Origin: Bursaphelenchus xylophilus
Taxonomy: Eukaryota; Nematoda; Chromadorea; Rhabditida; Aphelenchoididae
Length of the DNA: 64,000 nucleotides
Assembly (NCBI GenBank): GCA_904066235.2
Contig: CAJFCV020000002.1
Span: 1,674,001 to 1,738,000, forward strand
Direction: 5' to 3'
Under the pieces are notes generated by a model. It did not search any database. It saw nothing but the letters and a program-made list of their open reading frames with translations, and was not told where the DNA came from. Within the stretch, counting starts at the first letter, position 1; each line of letters opens with the position of its first letter. Positions 1 to 14,100 of this stretch are shown in pieces. The position numbers and the translations under genes were made by a program.

Positions 1-3000
1 AATTTCAGAGAACAAAATGATACGACTTCAAAAGATTACTTCGTTTACTATGATCTTCATGTCTCCTTTCATGATATGGTATCCTAATCCGCACGTGCCG
101 GAAATCACATTAGACAAGGAGGAAGTTTCCGCCTTCTACTAGATGAAAAAGATAGCAAGACAGATTAGCGCTTATCACTTCATTTGAGACATTTTCCATG
201 TACTCACATCAATAATATCCAGATAAAAGTTACGGATCTTCATTTTTTGCCGCAAATTTTGGCCTTTTACATGTCACAAAAATTCAGGGTGAAGAAAATT
301 GAGATTTGTAATAGCTAAGGTTAGCAAAAAATGGAAATTTTCAAAGTCTCCGCCAAGTCTCCGCCGAGCCTTCGCCAAGTCTCCGCTGAGCGTTCTCCAA
401 CCAACTAGCGGCTTTGCCAGGCCTTGTACGCGTTTCCTACAACCTTTTTTTTTGGGTATCCATCTCTTTACATGTTCTTGTCCACACTAGAAATTGAATG
501 GTAAAAATAAATGTTCGAAAAGGAGGTGCTGAAAAAGCGTTTTTCATCAGCCGAGCCGCATAAAATATTCCATAAAAATATTATGGACTATTTTGGCTGC
601 GCCAGCAAACCGTCAATAATTTATGTGTGACCAATTACAAATTTGAAGGAAATTGAAGAATCACACGCCCAGCATTAGAAAGCAAGGTCCCGAAAACTTT
701 GAAAAAAGTCCAAAAAATCTACTACTTGACCACCCCACTGCCCACGAGTTTGTCAATTCCAAAAATGGCATCCTAAAAGTCCCATCCTCCCTCTCCCTCT
801 TTTGACGAATCACATAAAAATGGGAGCCAGAAAAAAGTCCTAAAACGGGTAAAACGTTTCGTTTTGTGGTAATGTCGCAAACTGGAGACAATTTCGAGCA
901 AATGGAAATGGGGATTAAGAAAGTCCCGCGTGTTTTGGGCTTTCGTGGATCAAACTTCTCCTTGCAAGGAGTTTCTCGAATTTTCGTCATTACCGAGAAA
1001 TGTAAACAAATTACATGCAAGGGAATTTTTTCCTGCAAAAATTCAAGTAGTCTTTCAAAATTTTTATTATATTTAAAAAAGTTAAGTTCTAAATCTCAAA
1101 TTTTTTTGAAGAATTTGGCTATATTCTACTGGAAACTATAAAAAACAAAGGTTAAACAGACAAATTTCGCGTGTAAAATACGTTACGAAAAAACTTCTTT
1201 TCAAGACGCAAGATTTCCTAAAAAAATTTCGATTCTGACTTGGCCTCCGTTCCTTTTCTGTGCCTAAACGAGTTCTCCCCTCCCAAATGGCCTTCCCTAA
1301 TCCGTTTTGGGCAAATGCTATCAACCAAAAATCAAAATAAAATCTTCTGAATTTAATTTTATTCCCCTGACAAAAACCTCATGTTAGCATAGGCAATATC
1401 GCGCGAGACGGAAATTTTTATAGTAAACTTGAAACTTTTTTTAATAGAAGATGACAAATTTTTAAATTTAGAAGTTAAGTTGTAGGTAAGTTTTTGGTCT
1501 TAAATTTTAGCTGGAAGAATGATTAAAAATTCCGGAGTTCAGCAAACCGCTTGAATAAAAGTTGGCGGTAATAAAATTCAAAAGGCCACACATGAACGTC
1601 TGATCGCCCTGCATGCGGTGAGTGATTGTTACGAGGAGAATCAGGGGTCTGTTAAAAAGTTTATGCGATCAGAACGCATAAAATCACATTATCCATCAAG
1701 ACAGATGGGAGCCATGAACTGGCGGTTTTTGACGTGTGGCCAAGGGAGCAGGGGAGAAGTTATGGTATGATAAGCGTGATACGTTGTAAAAATAACTATA
1801 TTAAAGCAGCTACTAGTCGTAGCAGCACTCCTTACAGGCCATAGAAGCAACAAAAATGGCGCTTAAATCACAAGACAACAATGTTTTTGCAGTCAAGTCT
1901 CTCCGCCTGTACTTCTTGCAAAGAACGAAATTTATTTTCCCCGAACATCGTCCATACCAGTCCTAAACGAAACGCCAAGGATTGTGCATCAAGCTGCCAG
2001 ATTTTCCAGGCTATCCATAAAAACCCCGTAGAACAAATTTGAGCAAAGAATGTCGTAAAAAACACCTCCGACAGCCCCCTTATACTATGCGATGGGCCTC
2101 TTGAAATGCTCTCCCCCACTTGCCCAAAATTAAAATAAATATGAGGACCAGAAGTGCTGTGACAGAAAGCGCAAATACCCGGAATATGTGCAACGAGCAG
2201 CTCTCGGGATTTATTCCCCGTTTCCTCGGGAATGGCAATCCGAGTCGGCACGAAAATGAGAAAAAATTAAAGCCTGGCCAGCCTTCTTTTTATATGCATT
2301 TCATCCCCCGCCGAAGAAACCGGCGCGCGCTCATCATGTTCGGCCCGGGTTTATGTTGTTGGTGCTCGTTGAGGAGAGTACTAATGGTATTAGGCGGGCT
2401 CCCAGATTAATTCCAAAGGTCATGTTTTGGAGATGTTACTTTAGACGGCGGGAGGGGATTTTGAGATTAGCAGAGGATCCCGGGAGATCAACCTTCGGCT
2501 CTAGCTGATACTACATGCCCTATGATGCGACCCTACAACAACACAAATTTCATCCGTAGCTCCATAACCTCCGCTTGACCCAAAATCCGAGCCAATCCCG
2601 CAAAAACAATGAATAATTTACACGCTCGGCCACTATTCATCGCTGTAGTTGCACGCCCAACAAAAGAATCGTGAGAAATCGGCGCTGAATGCAAACAGAG
2701 CCCCCAAATGACCATCGGCACGTCTGTTCCTCGTGATAAATCTACATGTCTTCGCCACAGTTTTGGTGTGCCAGAAAAGTTTGCCCGGATTAAGCTGCAG
2801 CCCATAATGGATTACAATGACAAATCTGTCAACCCTAATGAAATACCGGATGAGGGTATTTCGTTGGTGCGATATTTGTGGGATTCCGAACGTGTTTGGT
2901 TTGAAATTCGGTTTGATGAAATGAGGGGCCTGTTTCATTAACGAAAAATAACAAAAATAAACGAAAGAGAGAGCGAGAGATCACGACAAAGCGTTTCGAA

Positions 3001-3438
3001 GCCAGAGAGTCGCCACGGATTACTAGATTTAGCTGTCAAATCTTTGCCAAGAGAAAATGACGTGATTCGCCAGTACCAACTTGATTATTCAGCGGAAACC
3101 GACGTTGGACCAAGAATCGAATAAGGAAAATTTTTTTTGAAAAGTTTCGTGAGAACGGCACGGAACGTCGTCTGAAGAGGCTGCTAGGTAAAGGAAGAGT
3201 TGGCTGTGTAAACATGGCCAAGTGCAATGTGAGACATACGCTAGACTTTCTTATTTTTTTTGGAGTCATAATTGGCGATGAGCCTGGGAAAAAGTATTGT
3301 GTATGTTTCAGAGATGAAGAAGTAAAATTCTGGTGGAAAACTTCGTTTTTCTTGCCGATCATATATGTACATTTACTACTATAAATAATATAAAAATTTA
3401 CATATAGTCATTCCTTGGAGCACATGAATTACCATCCC
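1..3438. other. Non-coding stretch, no supported gene
   Basis: I see no supported gene here. The open frames are short, overlap on both strands and lack convincing splice signals. A frame at 2708-2941 (+) is open for 77 residues but has no recognisable partner exon and a competing frame on the other strand. One dispersed repeat copy lies at 340-490. Confidence 0.5.
340..490 (+). repeat. Dispersed repeat, family J
   Basis: The segment has repeated 'tctccgcc' and 'agccttcgcc' phrases, then 'tttgccaggcc', a cytosine-poor gap, 'ctacaacctttt' and 'tatccatct'. The same order occurs at 22165-22310, and the first part occurs inverted at 16080-16320. The copies diverge from each other. I did not recognise terminal inverted repeats, so the class of element is unknown. 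Confidence 0.55.
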
Positions 3439-6400
3439 CTAGGCCTGAAACCCTTGAAAATTTAACCGACCTTGAACTTCGTCATCGAATTCATGAGTAC
3501 TATCATCATCGAAGATGTAGAAATTCGACGCTCTTCTCTCCTCATCCTGATAAACATGCTGTTGATTGGACTCCAACGAATGAATTGTTGCCGAAGTAAA
3601 GCTGGGATCGTATGGATTGCCAGTGGAATGGTAGGTATCGCCTTGTCCCAACGTATCTCCCTGCCCCTGATTCCCCATGCTGCCTGTGCTTTTCGGCCGC
3701 CGCAATTTGAAGCGCAACATCCGCCGCGAAACAGGCGTTATTGTGCCGCTGGCCACTGTGGTCTCAGAGCCAACACTTCCCGATGCGTCATCGGAGTCTT
3801 GCCGACGTCGATGGACCTTGTTCGCGACGGTGCTCCCATTGCCGGCGGTTCGACTGGCCTGCTGATAGTTGGGACCCGTCGTTCGCACGTGGAAAACACG
3901 GCCCGGCCCTCGGACGTCATGTCCGCCGGAGTCGGAATTGTTGCGACTGGACTGTTGGGAGCCGGCGGGCGCCGGTTCCAGAGGTTCGACTCGGCCGACG
4001 GGACGGGGGACAATTGGAACGCCGGGCGATAGGCCGAAACTCGTCTCGGAAGCGTATTTCTGAAAAAAACGAGATACAAAATACTGTTTTTTGGTGGGGA
4101 AACAAGGCGTTTTCGATAGTGGTCATGTCATTAAAAAGCTGTTTTATGTTAGTAAATTTCTAAGTGCCTGTAGGCTCTATAAACTTTAAAAAACAGCTTT
4201 GAGACCCGGTACCCTTCCCTCCCTGTTCTCTAAATCTCATCTAAATCCCCTTACCTTTAGCCGTTTATGATGGGCAAACCGGTTGGGCAGAGCGGAAGCC
4301 ACTCCCGCTATTGGCGGTTCGTTTATTCCGACCCGTTTCACTGGTTGGCCACCGGACGGTGGGGGAGTTGGCGTATTCACCGCCGAGTTTCGCACTGAAA
4401 TAAATACTGTAAAACAAGGGGGATAATAAATGTCAGTGAGTAAGAGAGAACCGGCTATAAGGTGTTAGTAGAGAACGAGAGTTAGAAGAAAAAGATTGAA
4501 GAGAAGTTAGGAAAATTGCAAGAAAGATTGTTAGATTTTAATGAAATCGTTGTCGGATACGATGTTCCGATTTAGGAGACAATATTTCTTTATGTCATAT
4601 GTGTTTATTGCACGGATTTTGGGTCTACTGAGGCATAGACTGCTCAAATATTCAAGTTTTTAAACGAAAACCCGAAAGCAGTATTTTTCTTCTGGTATTC
4701 TCTGGCTTACTATCCAAGGACATCAAAAATGCGGACCGTGTCGGCAACAACAATAGGTATTTCAAAAATTCAGCATTTTTCCCAGCTGAAAAACAAGATT
4801 TTTTGGAGCTGACTTTATCTTTGACCTAATCAAAAAATCTGATGTATTCTATGCAATATCATCCTCATTTCCCACCCCAAATCACTTCAAATTCAACCCA
4901 CAAGCACTGGTGTTCGAGGAGCTGGACGCTGGCCTTGTAACGGACTCATTCATCGAGCTGACCGAAGGTTTCTGCAACAGCGGGACCGTCTCATCTTCGC
5001 CTCGATTCATCTCGTTGTTGTTCCGCTCCAGCAACGTGTTGTTGTTGGTGAGTTCGCCAGACTCCGAGGTCGCGCGGCTCTTCTTTCGGTCGTCCGGCGG
5101 AGGGTCGGCCGAATCTGGCGGAAGGGAGATTCGCTTGGGCTTCACGGGGTCCGGCTTGAAGGAGAGGTCTAAAAAAAGGGTTTTTGTAGACAATAAAACA
5201 TGGCAACAAAGAAAATTGGAAGCAAAAAAAATATCCGTCCAAAAATCGTTGAGCATAAACTATTGTAAAATACGTGATATTATATTATTAGGTTCCTTTA
5301 TGAATCAAAATTATGATGCTCAAGTTCAACAATTCCAATATCTCTCCATCCAAATCTCCGGAAGTCTTTTTTGAACGACGTTCCTCAAGATATCGAAAAA
5401 TATTTATTGAAGCGCCGTATAAGACATATTTGAAACAATTCAGGGCCCGATTTCCCATGGGGTCACGGAAAATTTCCTGAATTTCTTGCGTGAACAAAAA
5501 AGTTTATGGTCTTGCAGAAGGAGTAGGAATGCCAAAGATGGGAAAGTCAAGTGGTAAAATAAGAGCAATAAAAGCTATAGTGATTACATTTTTTCAGAAA
5601 TGTATTGTTTGTTCTGATTTTTTTCCGTAAAAAGTATAAATCAGAGGTTACCTTATAACTTTGAGTATGATTTTTAATTCAGTATTAGCCTCAAATAGGT
5701 CTCTGCAAAGTTCTGCTCATGTCTTGAAGTAGCTGCTCAGATATTCACCAAATTTTTTCCGAGAAGGCAGGCAGAATGAGGAGAGTCGGCCAGTCGAAAA
5801 ACAATTTTTATCTCCGGGAAAAATAAAGTTTTCATTGACACTTTGCCAAGAGAAATCCCAAAAACCTATGGTTGATTTTCAATCACATCACTCCCACAAA
5901 GCACAATAAAATCTTAAAAATTCTGCAAGACCACCGCCGTTCCATCTCCAACAACCAAAACATGTCTACATCCCCGACCCGTCCGTCATTCAACCTCACA
6001 TCAATGCATAAGCCATCCTTTCCCCGCAACAACCGCCATTCCGCTCCAAATGGGTGAGACTATTCCGTAGGGCCGAGAACTTTTTCGTTATTAGTGGTAG
6101 TAAAACGCGGGCCAAAGGACAAGAAAAAAAAAAAACAAAATATGAAATTCTATGCTCGACCAGATTCCTAATCCCTTTTTTGGTTAAGCAAAACGGCGAT
6201 AAATGGTGATCTCAGAGGGCAAAAAATCTACCATGAATAGAACTAGAATCTGGAAGATACAAAAGCTGAAAATTTTGCTAAAAATCTGAATTCTCTGAAA
6301 ATCAACGACCGAAAATTAAACTTGTGGGCAGTAAAAGTAAAAATTAAGCTTCTGAATAAAAGTGCAGCACAGCGGTTACCTCCTAACTATGCCAATTTTG

Positions 6401-7267
6401 CCACGTTTCTATCAACTGGAAATTCGAAAACATGGCACCAAAGGGCATAAACGCAAATAGAAGTCCAACGTGGCCAAATTTATTTAAAAATAAATCTTGG
6501 CATGGTGATGTCAAGGTCATCAGCATTTCCGCCAAGGATTATCACAAAGGAATTACAAAAAAAATTATATCAAAAACCAACCCATGAACCCCAAGGGGAT
6601 ATTTCGGTAAAAACAAGATTTTTACATAATTCTGTTGCTGCCAAGACAAACAATTTTTTGGGGGTACTCTAACAAGACAACCTAAATTTTTGGGTAGAAA
6701 AATCCTACTGTCTTTGAAAACAATAGGTGTTTTTTTTTGAGGAGAACTTGAAGGATCCCCATAAAAAAGTTTTTTTGTATCTCTCCTCATTTTACGCCAA
6801 CTATCGCAAAAAAATCGTTGACAGTTTCTGCTGCGACTTATAAGGGCGTGTTAAATTTTTTGGGGAATAGACTTTGGACCGACCAATCTACGCAACATTT
6901 TTCGAAAATTGAAGAGTTAATTCATTGGAACATACGAGAAGTTTCATTTACTAGAATGGGCTGTCCCGCCGAACCTCTAATTATCTTACAAGTCATAACA
7001 ACGCACTTTTAGAAGCTTAAACCCTTTAATCTACCAAACTTTTCTGAATAATTTTTTCTTCGCGAAAATGTCTAATATAATATTTAGTTCAGAAGTAGTC
7101 GATAAATTCATATGATAACAAGATGACGTTTCCTTACCATTACTGCATGGTCGTAATTCGGCGGACTTGCTGTTGGCTAGGACCTGTCTGTCGTTGCCGG
7201 TGCCCGTGGGCAGCGAGGTGGACGGGGTCAGTTTGTTGGCCGGCTCCGAACTACTGGCCACATCCAT
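3439..7267 (-). CDS. Ser/Pro-rich low-complexity protein, four exons, function unknown
   Basis: Four minus-strand exons join in phase: 7267-7138, 5168 to about 4902, 4394-4255 and 4059-3439 (stop TAG). Acceptors such as TTTTTTTAG and TTTTTTTCAG and donors GTAAGG support them. The split codon AAT-G|AC joins exons 1 and 2, and exon 3 joins exon 4 at phase 0. The product is about 385 residues, rich in Ser, Pro, Asn, Gly and charged residues, with no membrane segment or signal peptide. A basic stretch (RRMLRFKLRRP) lies in the last exon and the tail is acidic. This composition suggests an intrinsically disordered regulatory or cytoskeletal protein, which is inference. I do not recognise the family. 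The start is uncertain. ATG 7267 follows a possible acceptor (AAAACAG), but the exon could be internal to a longer gene. Exon 2 runs on to a stop at 4882, so it may also be an alternative last exon; donors at 4901 or 4907 would keep the phase into exon 3. The first intron (5169-7137) holds nothing I recognise. Confidence 0.6.
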
Positions 7268-7930
7268 GCTTTGCCAATTAAAATCCTGTTTTCCGGCCAA
7301 GATTCAGTGTGTGTCCAAGTCTAAAAATAATTGAAATTTATTTTAAAAACCACAAAAATCAGAGAACGCTTTGAAGTCATCAAAAATGTTGGCTACTGTG
7401 AAAATTGTATTCAACGTCTTTATCATCCTCTTTGAACCCTTTTCAAATAAATATTTGATTAATTTTCTCTATAGTCTTGAGAATTTCTTGGAGTTATTAG
7501 AATTTCTTCTCCATGGGGTAATTATTTTCAAGCATTCATAAAAATAAAATTGAGAGGGTGGAGTATTCAGGCCTCACAGAAAGTGTCATTCAAGGTGATT
7601 GAAAGAGAAAATTTAAGAGAGTCCAATAAAAAAAGCTGAGGCTTACATAACTACAACATGTTTTTGAAGTGACATAGTATGTAGAAATAAAATGCCAAAA
7701 AAGAATTTTTCCGATTATCAAAATGAATTGAAATTTATCCAACAATCAAAAATGAAAAAGGTGGAGGATCGGAAAGGTCCGCAACTCATAACTGGAAAGT
7801 TTTAGCTTGTGCTATTCAAAATGGGTCTATTGAGTAATTTTTTGAAACGGAATAAGAAAAATGAGGGGAGTTTTTGCCCATAAATTTATTGTTCTCCATA
7901 TGAAAAACTTGATTTTTTCTTGGAACTTCA

Positions 7931-8130
7931 CAGAGTGTGCAGAGAAATTTCCCGTAAGATAATTTGTCGATTTCTCAGCGCTCAACAAAGATATCAAAAA
8001 AGTTCTTTTTGCAGTGGAAAGAAGAACATGGGCGGCTTTTTTCCCAAGAAAGATTTTTCTCCGCCGCCGCAAAATATAGGTGTAATCGGCGGAGATTTTT
8101 GATCGCTTTTTTGGTCATCACACCAATTTT
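7931..8130 (+). repeat. Dispersed repeat, family I, copy 1
   Basis: This copy of about 200 bp begins with 'cagagtgtgcagagaaattt' and ends near 'ggtcatcacaccaatttt'. A second copy at 14241-14440 has the same order of phrases ('gtcgatttctc', 'tctttttgc', 'gcggagac/attttttgat'). The second copy starts TA|CAGGGTGTCC, which looks like a transposon end. The two copies are diverged, so insertion is old. Confidence 0.6.
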
Positions 8131-9021
8131 AAGCGCTGTAGTACATTTCCCAAGAACATATGTTGCTATGAAAATTAGCTTTTTTTACCCCCAAAAGTCG
8201 AAAAGAAACAGTTGATAAAAAATTTACTGTACAAAATATTTATTAACATGCCATCCAATTAACTCTAATTCAAAGCTCCTTTCGCCCTTTCAAATCCTAT
8301 TACAGTAAACTAACCCCATTTCCAAGAAATTATGTAATCTTCCTCCCTCTTCGACCTACCTTTATCAACAAATCCAATTGGCGTTTTTTACAAGACGGCG
8401 CCGGCTAAATTCATGGTGTTTCTCAATCTAATCTTCCTAACCATAAAACTCTTCCTTTATTGCCTTCTTCAGAGTGATTAATCCACTGAAATATTGCGGG
8501 AAATTAAATTGAATTAAGCATGCAAACAAATTGTTCGTGCATATACGATGTATCTCTTCGGGGCCGTCTGGTCGCGCCACGCCAAATAAACATGATGGCA
8601 GATAAGGCTGGGGAGAGATAGTGAATGATTAAATAAAGTGCGAAGTAGAGACGAGTTGGATAAGACCTGGGGAAGAAGCCATGGCAAGAAAAATTGAATA
8701 AAAAAAAAGATTTTTGAGATCGATGACTTCGATGGGATATTGAGCTACTTTATAGGCAATAGAACATGTACATAAACTGAGGAGAGGTGGTCGCAAAAAA
8801 ATTATTTTTTAGCAACAATGTGTTAAAATTAGTATACTTTTCAGAACCGTGATCATATATGGATCTAATATTTTGCTTTGCGGTAGAAATACGCATGAAA
8901 ATTGTCATCCCAAAACTTAAAAGGCGTAACTTTTTATGTAAAGCGCGGCTAGAAGTCTCACATACATATGTTTTATGCTATGTATATAGAAGATCTGGTT
9001 CTAAATTTGAGGAAAGTTCTA

Positions 9022-9194
9022 CTAGTCGCGACATAAAGTCCTGACACATTTGCACAGTGCATTTTGTTTTTCTTTCGGACCCGTCGCGGCAACTCCCCGT
9101 TTTTGCACTAGCGACATGCACTTTCGCGCGAACTTGCCACTTTTCTCGCGCGACACCCGCGACAAAATGTGTCAGGACTTTATGGCGCGACTAG
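9022..9194. mobile_element. MITE, family B, short copy
   Basis: This is a 173-bp inverted-repeat element. It starts CTAGTCGCGACATAAAGTCC and continues TGACACATTT. The other end carries the inverted counterpart, ending in CGCGACTAG. A TA dinucleotide lies on each side (9020-9021 and 9195-9196), consistent with a TA target-site duplication. The interior includes a TTTGCACAGTGCA palindrome. A longer copy with the same ends is at 18637-19007. There is no coding capacity, so it would be non-autonomous. Confidence 0.8.
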
Positions 9195-10978
9195 TATCAA
9201 ACTCTGATCATTGCACATGGAATACTTCCCCTATTGGCAGAATCTAAGTTGCAAACAAAAAAAGGAATATTTTTTTTGCCTTTTCCGAACAATACGTTTC
9301 CAAAATCAATCCGATTGCCAAAATCAAAGTCTTAAAATTGTTGGATCAGCAAAGTAAATATATTACCATTTTACAAAAAAGATGCAAAATTTCGCTAAAC
9401 CACACTAAGAAATTCGGTAGCTAAAGGAAAAATGTTTATCACATTTTGGTGACGCCACTAACCAAAAACCCATAAAACAAAAAACAAAGCCGGAGTCTAC
9501 GCCTGCCTCAAATATAGGACCGGCACAGCAATCCGGCAGCGTAATCATTGGTTACGTATACTGCAAACGCAAAAAAAAAATTATTATTATTTTGCCGCAG
9601 AAATCCACAAAATTTTTTGCCTTATTTCAAACGCAAAAATCAAAAATCTAGACGAAGAGCTTGTCATAAAACGTCAGGGATGTCTCTCAGCGAACATGCT
9701 GTCCGCAGCGATAAGCCCAATCTTCTCCCTTGTTTTTCGGTTGGTCCGAAAATTCAAACGTCAAAGGATTGGGACAAAAAAATTTTTTAATCCGAAAAAA
9801 TGCCGTTCCGGCACGTCAGCGCAGGTCGGCAAGTGTTTGTGATGCAAACAAGATGCAAATTCGCGGCGTCACGTTGGGAAAATTGGCCGGTTCGAGGGGT
9901 TTTCGAAAAGGTTTAGCAGTGTTTGACGGCGCAGAAATTTGATTACTGGAACGTGCTGAGGTTGTGGACGACGGATTTTTGGATGGGCGCTTGTGAAAAA
10001 TTCATATTTGAGATGTGCACTTTTAAAGGGTATATTAAAAATTTAGGCATAAGAAATCTGAAAAGTAGTAATCAACATAGAAAAAAAGGCAAAAAAAAAT
10101 TTTTTTGTCTGATTGAGTTTCTAATTTCTGATCTCGCGCTATGCAAAAAATAACGTGATTTTTGGTCTGAAAGTTGCTCAAAATTTGGGACATTTTACTG
10201 ACTTATACATGTCAAATTATAGCCTTATTTACACCGGCTGCGAGATTTTTATGACATTTCTTGGCCATAAAAAAAAAAGTTTGTCAAAGATACCGTCAAA
10301 AAATTTTTGTCTTGTTGACAAAGATCGTCATACTTTGACAGCCCCGAAGCCGCGAAATAACGGGGAATCTGGCTGATCAAAGAACAATTCTTGCAAGAAA
10401 ATCCTCCATTCCCCTCCTTGATTTCCCCCAAAAAATACTGCCATCAACCCCCAAATCCTGAACATGACACATTGTAAAACGGCACGTTCCGTTCTCGCAC
10501 AACCCGGGATTACACCGCGCGCCGTTCCATCACTCCAAAACCCTTCTTTAGTCATCACTGGCATCAGTCTGGTCGGGGGCCGGGTGTTCCACCCCCACTC
10601 TACCCTGCCGGAAGGGTATTATTTTTGTTGGCACGGAGCCCCCGTCGGCATTTTTCGTTCAAATGCGCCGCCCTGTCGTGCTCCTCCTCTCCCGCCGTGT
10701 TGTGTGGGAGAATCAGAGCGGCCCCCACTGCGCCGGCGGGGGGTTTTGCTTATTCTGCTTTCTGGTGGAAGATAAAGAAACGAGGAGAAGAACGACGAAG
10801 GGGGGAAAACCCCCCGAAGGCAAAAGTGCTTATTTTCCTCTTCCGGTCCACAATAACTTTCGGCACGACAATGGACAGGCGCGCCCCGCTACAACACGCG
10901 AGGATTTCGAGGATTTGGCGGATAAATAATCGTTTCGGCGAACGCAATAATAGATCTTTGGATTCGGAAATCGAAAGT
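9195..10978. other. Non-coding stretch with GC-rich island
   Basis: No gene is supported. From about 10320 to 10920 base composition becomes markedly richer in G and C than the surrounding AT-rich DNA. Frames are open on several strands at once there, as composition alone would produce. The island could be a regulatory region or a decayed insert. Confidence 0.4.
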
Positions 10979-11175
10979 TTTGTCTGTCGGGAAAACAATG
11001 AGCACAAAAAAAATTCAGTTTGTCGGAAAAATAATGAGCACAATTTGGCTGCGCCGATGCGTCGCTGAAGTGAAAGGTTTGATTTTGTTCATCATCGAGA
11101 AGAAGAAAGAGACGATTCATTTTCTCGGTGGTGATACGATGCGACATTGCGGTCATTATTTTCCCGACAGACTGT
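10979..11175. mobile_element. MITE, family D, with nested second terminus
   Basis: The ends read TGTCTGTCGGGAAAACAATG on the left and ATTTTCCCGACAGACTG on the right, as in the other family D elements. A second, slightly diverged left end (TTTGTCGGAAAAATAATG) begins about 30 bp inside. This suggests one copy inserted into another or a terminal duplication. There is no coding capacity. Confidence 0.7.
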
Positions 11176-14100
11176 CATGTTGTCGAAAATAGTGGAAAAA
11201 CGCTACATGATCTCTCGATATCTTAGCTTTGATGTTCAACGGTCTTAACTACTATTTTTACGAAGGAGTACACAAAGTGAAGAGACCCAAGACAAGGCAC
11301 GGTTTTTGCGATAGTTCTGCGATATGGGAAAAATACTTTTTCAAGAATGATTAGGTTGGATACAAAGTTATGACCATTTTCTTCGAGAAGTTTGAAGTCG
11401 ATTATTTTTCTACCTCAGATCCCTTTTCATTTTAACATACTTATAGACTAATAGAGGGCTTATCGAAGCTTCATTTGGGGTATGTTGCTAAGCCCTACGG
11501 CACAGCCGAGATTTTCTATTGCTAAAACCTCGGAAGTGCCCCGAAAATTATCAGAAAATTATGGTCATAACTTTTTACTCAACCTAATAATATTTTTTAT
11601 ACCAAATGGTTCAGCTCATTCATAAAAAAACAAAAAAAATCCGAAAAAAGCTACTCCAAATTCTCCTAAAATCAAGCCATTGGCCTTCAGACTCCAAAAC
11701 AAGCCTGCGGAATCCTCATTGGACCCGTTGCTCTTTCTCTATGTCATCCTCAAAATTCCGCGTTTTTTCAAAGAAAACACACCTTGCCGCAGGCATTTAA
11801 GCCAAGTCATTGGGCATGCCCGGTAAATAATCTGTTGTCTAATCCCCATATTCCTCATATTCTATTGGCTTGTACGCCTAATTTATGTACAAGACCCTGC
11901 CTCCGTACAGGCGTCGGAGTTGAGATTTCTCTGAAATTTTCGATTACACCAATTAATTTCGAAATTTTGTATCGTAAATATTACTACAGTACTCGGAAAA
12001 AGAGGTCAATCCCGCCCATTAACTTCTAAATTATTAGAGCTAAAAATTTCAAAATAAATATTTCGCAATTTTGACGCTCCTGTTGAAATTTCATGTCGGA
12101 AAATGCAAACCTTTAGTTCATAAAAAAAACAAGGCGAGGGTGGGGAATGGGAAATGCCCGGACAACGGAAATGAAGTACTGTTTCGAGGGTGGAAGTGCT
12201 AAGAATACATCAATGGTAGCGGAATGTTTAAACGCCTAGTTGCATATCAAAAGGCAAATAGAAGGCAAAAGTGTATTTTTGCGCCGAAATTCAACAATAT
12301 CTTGTGCGCGAAAGCATGTAGAATTGAGAGAGAATTGAAGACGGAAAAATGGCTTGTGGAAATAACTCTGAAGTATTTTCATAAAATCTTGACACTTTAT
12401 TTTTAATGTTGTCTAAGATCGTCAGGCTTAAAATCAAAAAAAAATCATCTTTTGATTAAAAAACCCAAAGTTTACTGCAAAGCCCAAGTTAAAATTTTCA
12501 CTCCTGGTTACTAGGGAAGTGTACAAACGAACCCTCACCAAATGGCAAGTGTTATACGCCATTGGAAAGCCCTTTAAAAATGGTGCAAAACACCGTTTTC
12601 ATTTTTTGCAGAATGCCTCAAGGCATAAAATTATAAACGGTTCATTAGAAAATACTATAAATTTATATTATAAAAGATTCCAGTCGGAGATCGAAGTCCC
12701 CTTGTTTGACATTCAAAACAGACATGTTAGCATGGAAATAAAACGCCTGTAGCAGAAAAATACGGAGAATTTAACAGTAAGTTTTCGCGGCGGGACCCAT
12801 AAAAAAGTTTCCATTCTTTTGTGCAACCCTGGAAAATCAAAGAGTTATTCTTGCATTACATACTTGTACATATACTTGGCACCAGCGATAATAACTCTGC
12901 CAAAAAAGTTCGAAGTGCCTTGTTTACCCACCCACCGCCAGTAGCCACGGCGTATCATCTGATTTTGCCGAGACAGAAAGACCTTGGAGCGGAAAGAGTC
13001 CTGTTAAGTCTTATTTGGCTTATGAACCACCCTCTAACCGTATTTATGCGGCGCAATCGGTCGAAAAGAAATGTGGGGACCCTACGGTTTCTGAACTATC
13101 ACAAATTCTGTCGAAGAAACAACCAAGAAGTTTTGCGTGGGACTTGAAAGGAAACATGGAGATTATCGTTTCTGGATGAGTGAAGGTTTGAAGAAGTTAA
13201 AGGTGAAACATGTTGTTGTTTGAGACCTCAGTTGAGGTTTGTTATACCATGCAAAAGCAGAAAAAAGAAGTGAGTTTTTGCGTGGCATTTCACACGTAGT
13301 GGTCGGAAAAGAGATCAGAGTTTCAGGGGCTTTGAGACGAGAGATTTTTGTGATTAATGGAAGAATTTAGTCGTAAGATGATGCTCAATAACATAATAAT
13401 TAGCACGTCTTCAAAAAGGGGCTATCAAAAGTAGATAGGCTGATTAAAATTTAAAAATTTTAGACCCAGCTCTTCTCTTTTCAATAAATTTTAGTCGCTG
13501 AAACAGAATGCCAAAGACGGTGGAAAAAAATAAATTTTGAATTTCAGCTTAAACAATTTGGGCCAGGCCTCTATTAGAAAACTTTTTATTGCTTTGCAGC
13601 TCTAGAAACTGCTTAAAAATTGGAGTTTTACTATGCAAGAACGCCGAGATCATCGAATCAGACGACTCCAAAGCAATTAACGCCCTCAGCCCGCCCTATC
13701 TCCTCCCTAGACCCCCAAATCCCAGGAAAGGCGCGGTCGGGAGGACGGGACAAACACATTTATCTCATTAATTATCTCCACCCTCACGTCCACCCTCACT
13801 TCCTGTCGCCCTCCGGGCTCCGGCCCTCGCCGCATTTTTTCTTACATTTTGTTTTTTTGCCGTGTCGCGGCCCCTTAATTCATTCGCCTGCGGGTATTAT
13901 TCTTGGCCCCCAAAAACGCATTCTTTACGAGCTTTTTTCGCGGCCGAATCCCGGACAAAATTTCGGGATGGGCGATGAGGAGCGTGGCATCAATTCCAAT
14001 ACCGGCCACCATAAAATTAATTATAATATTTTATTTACACCGCAAAAGGCATTCGAAAAGAAGGGCATAAACATGGCGATGAGGAGACGATTGGTCATTG

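Noticed and set aside
2708..2941. A 77-residue open frame with plausible composition on the plus strand
   Set aside because: The opposite strand is also open over the same DNA for about 100 residues, and neither has supporting signals.
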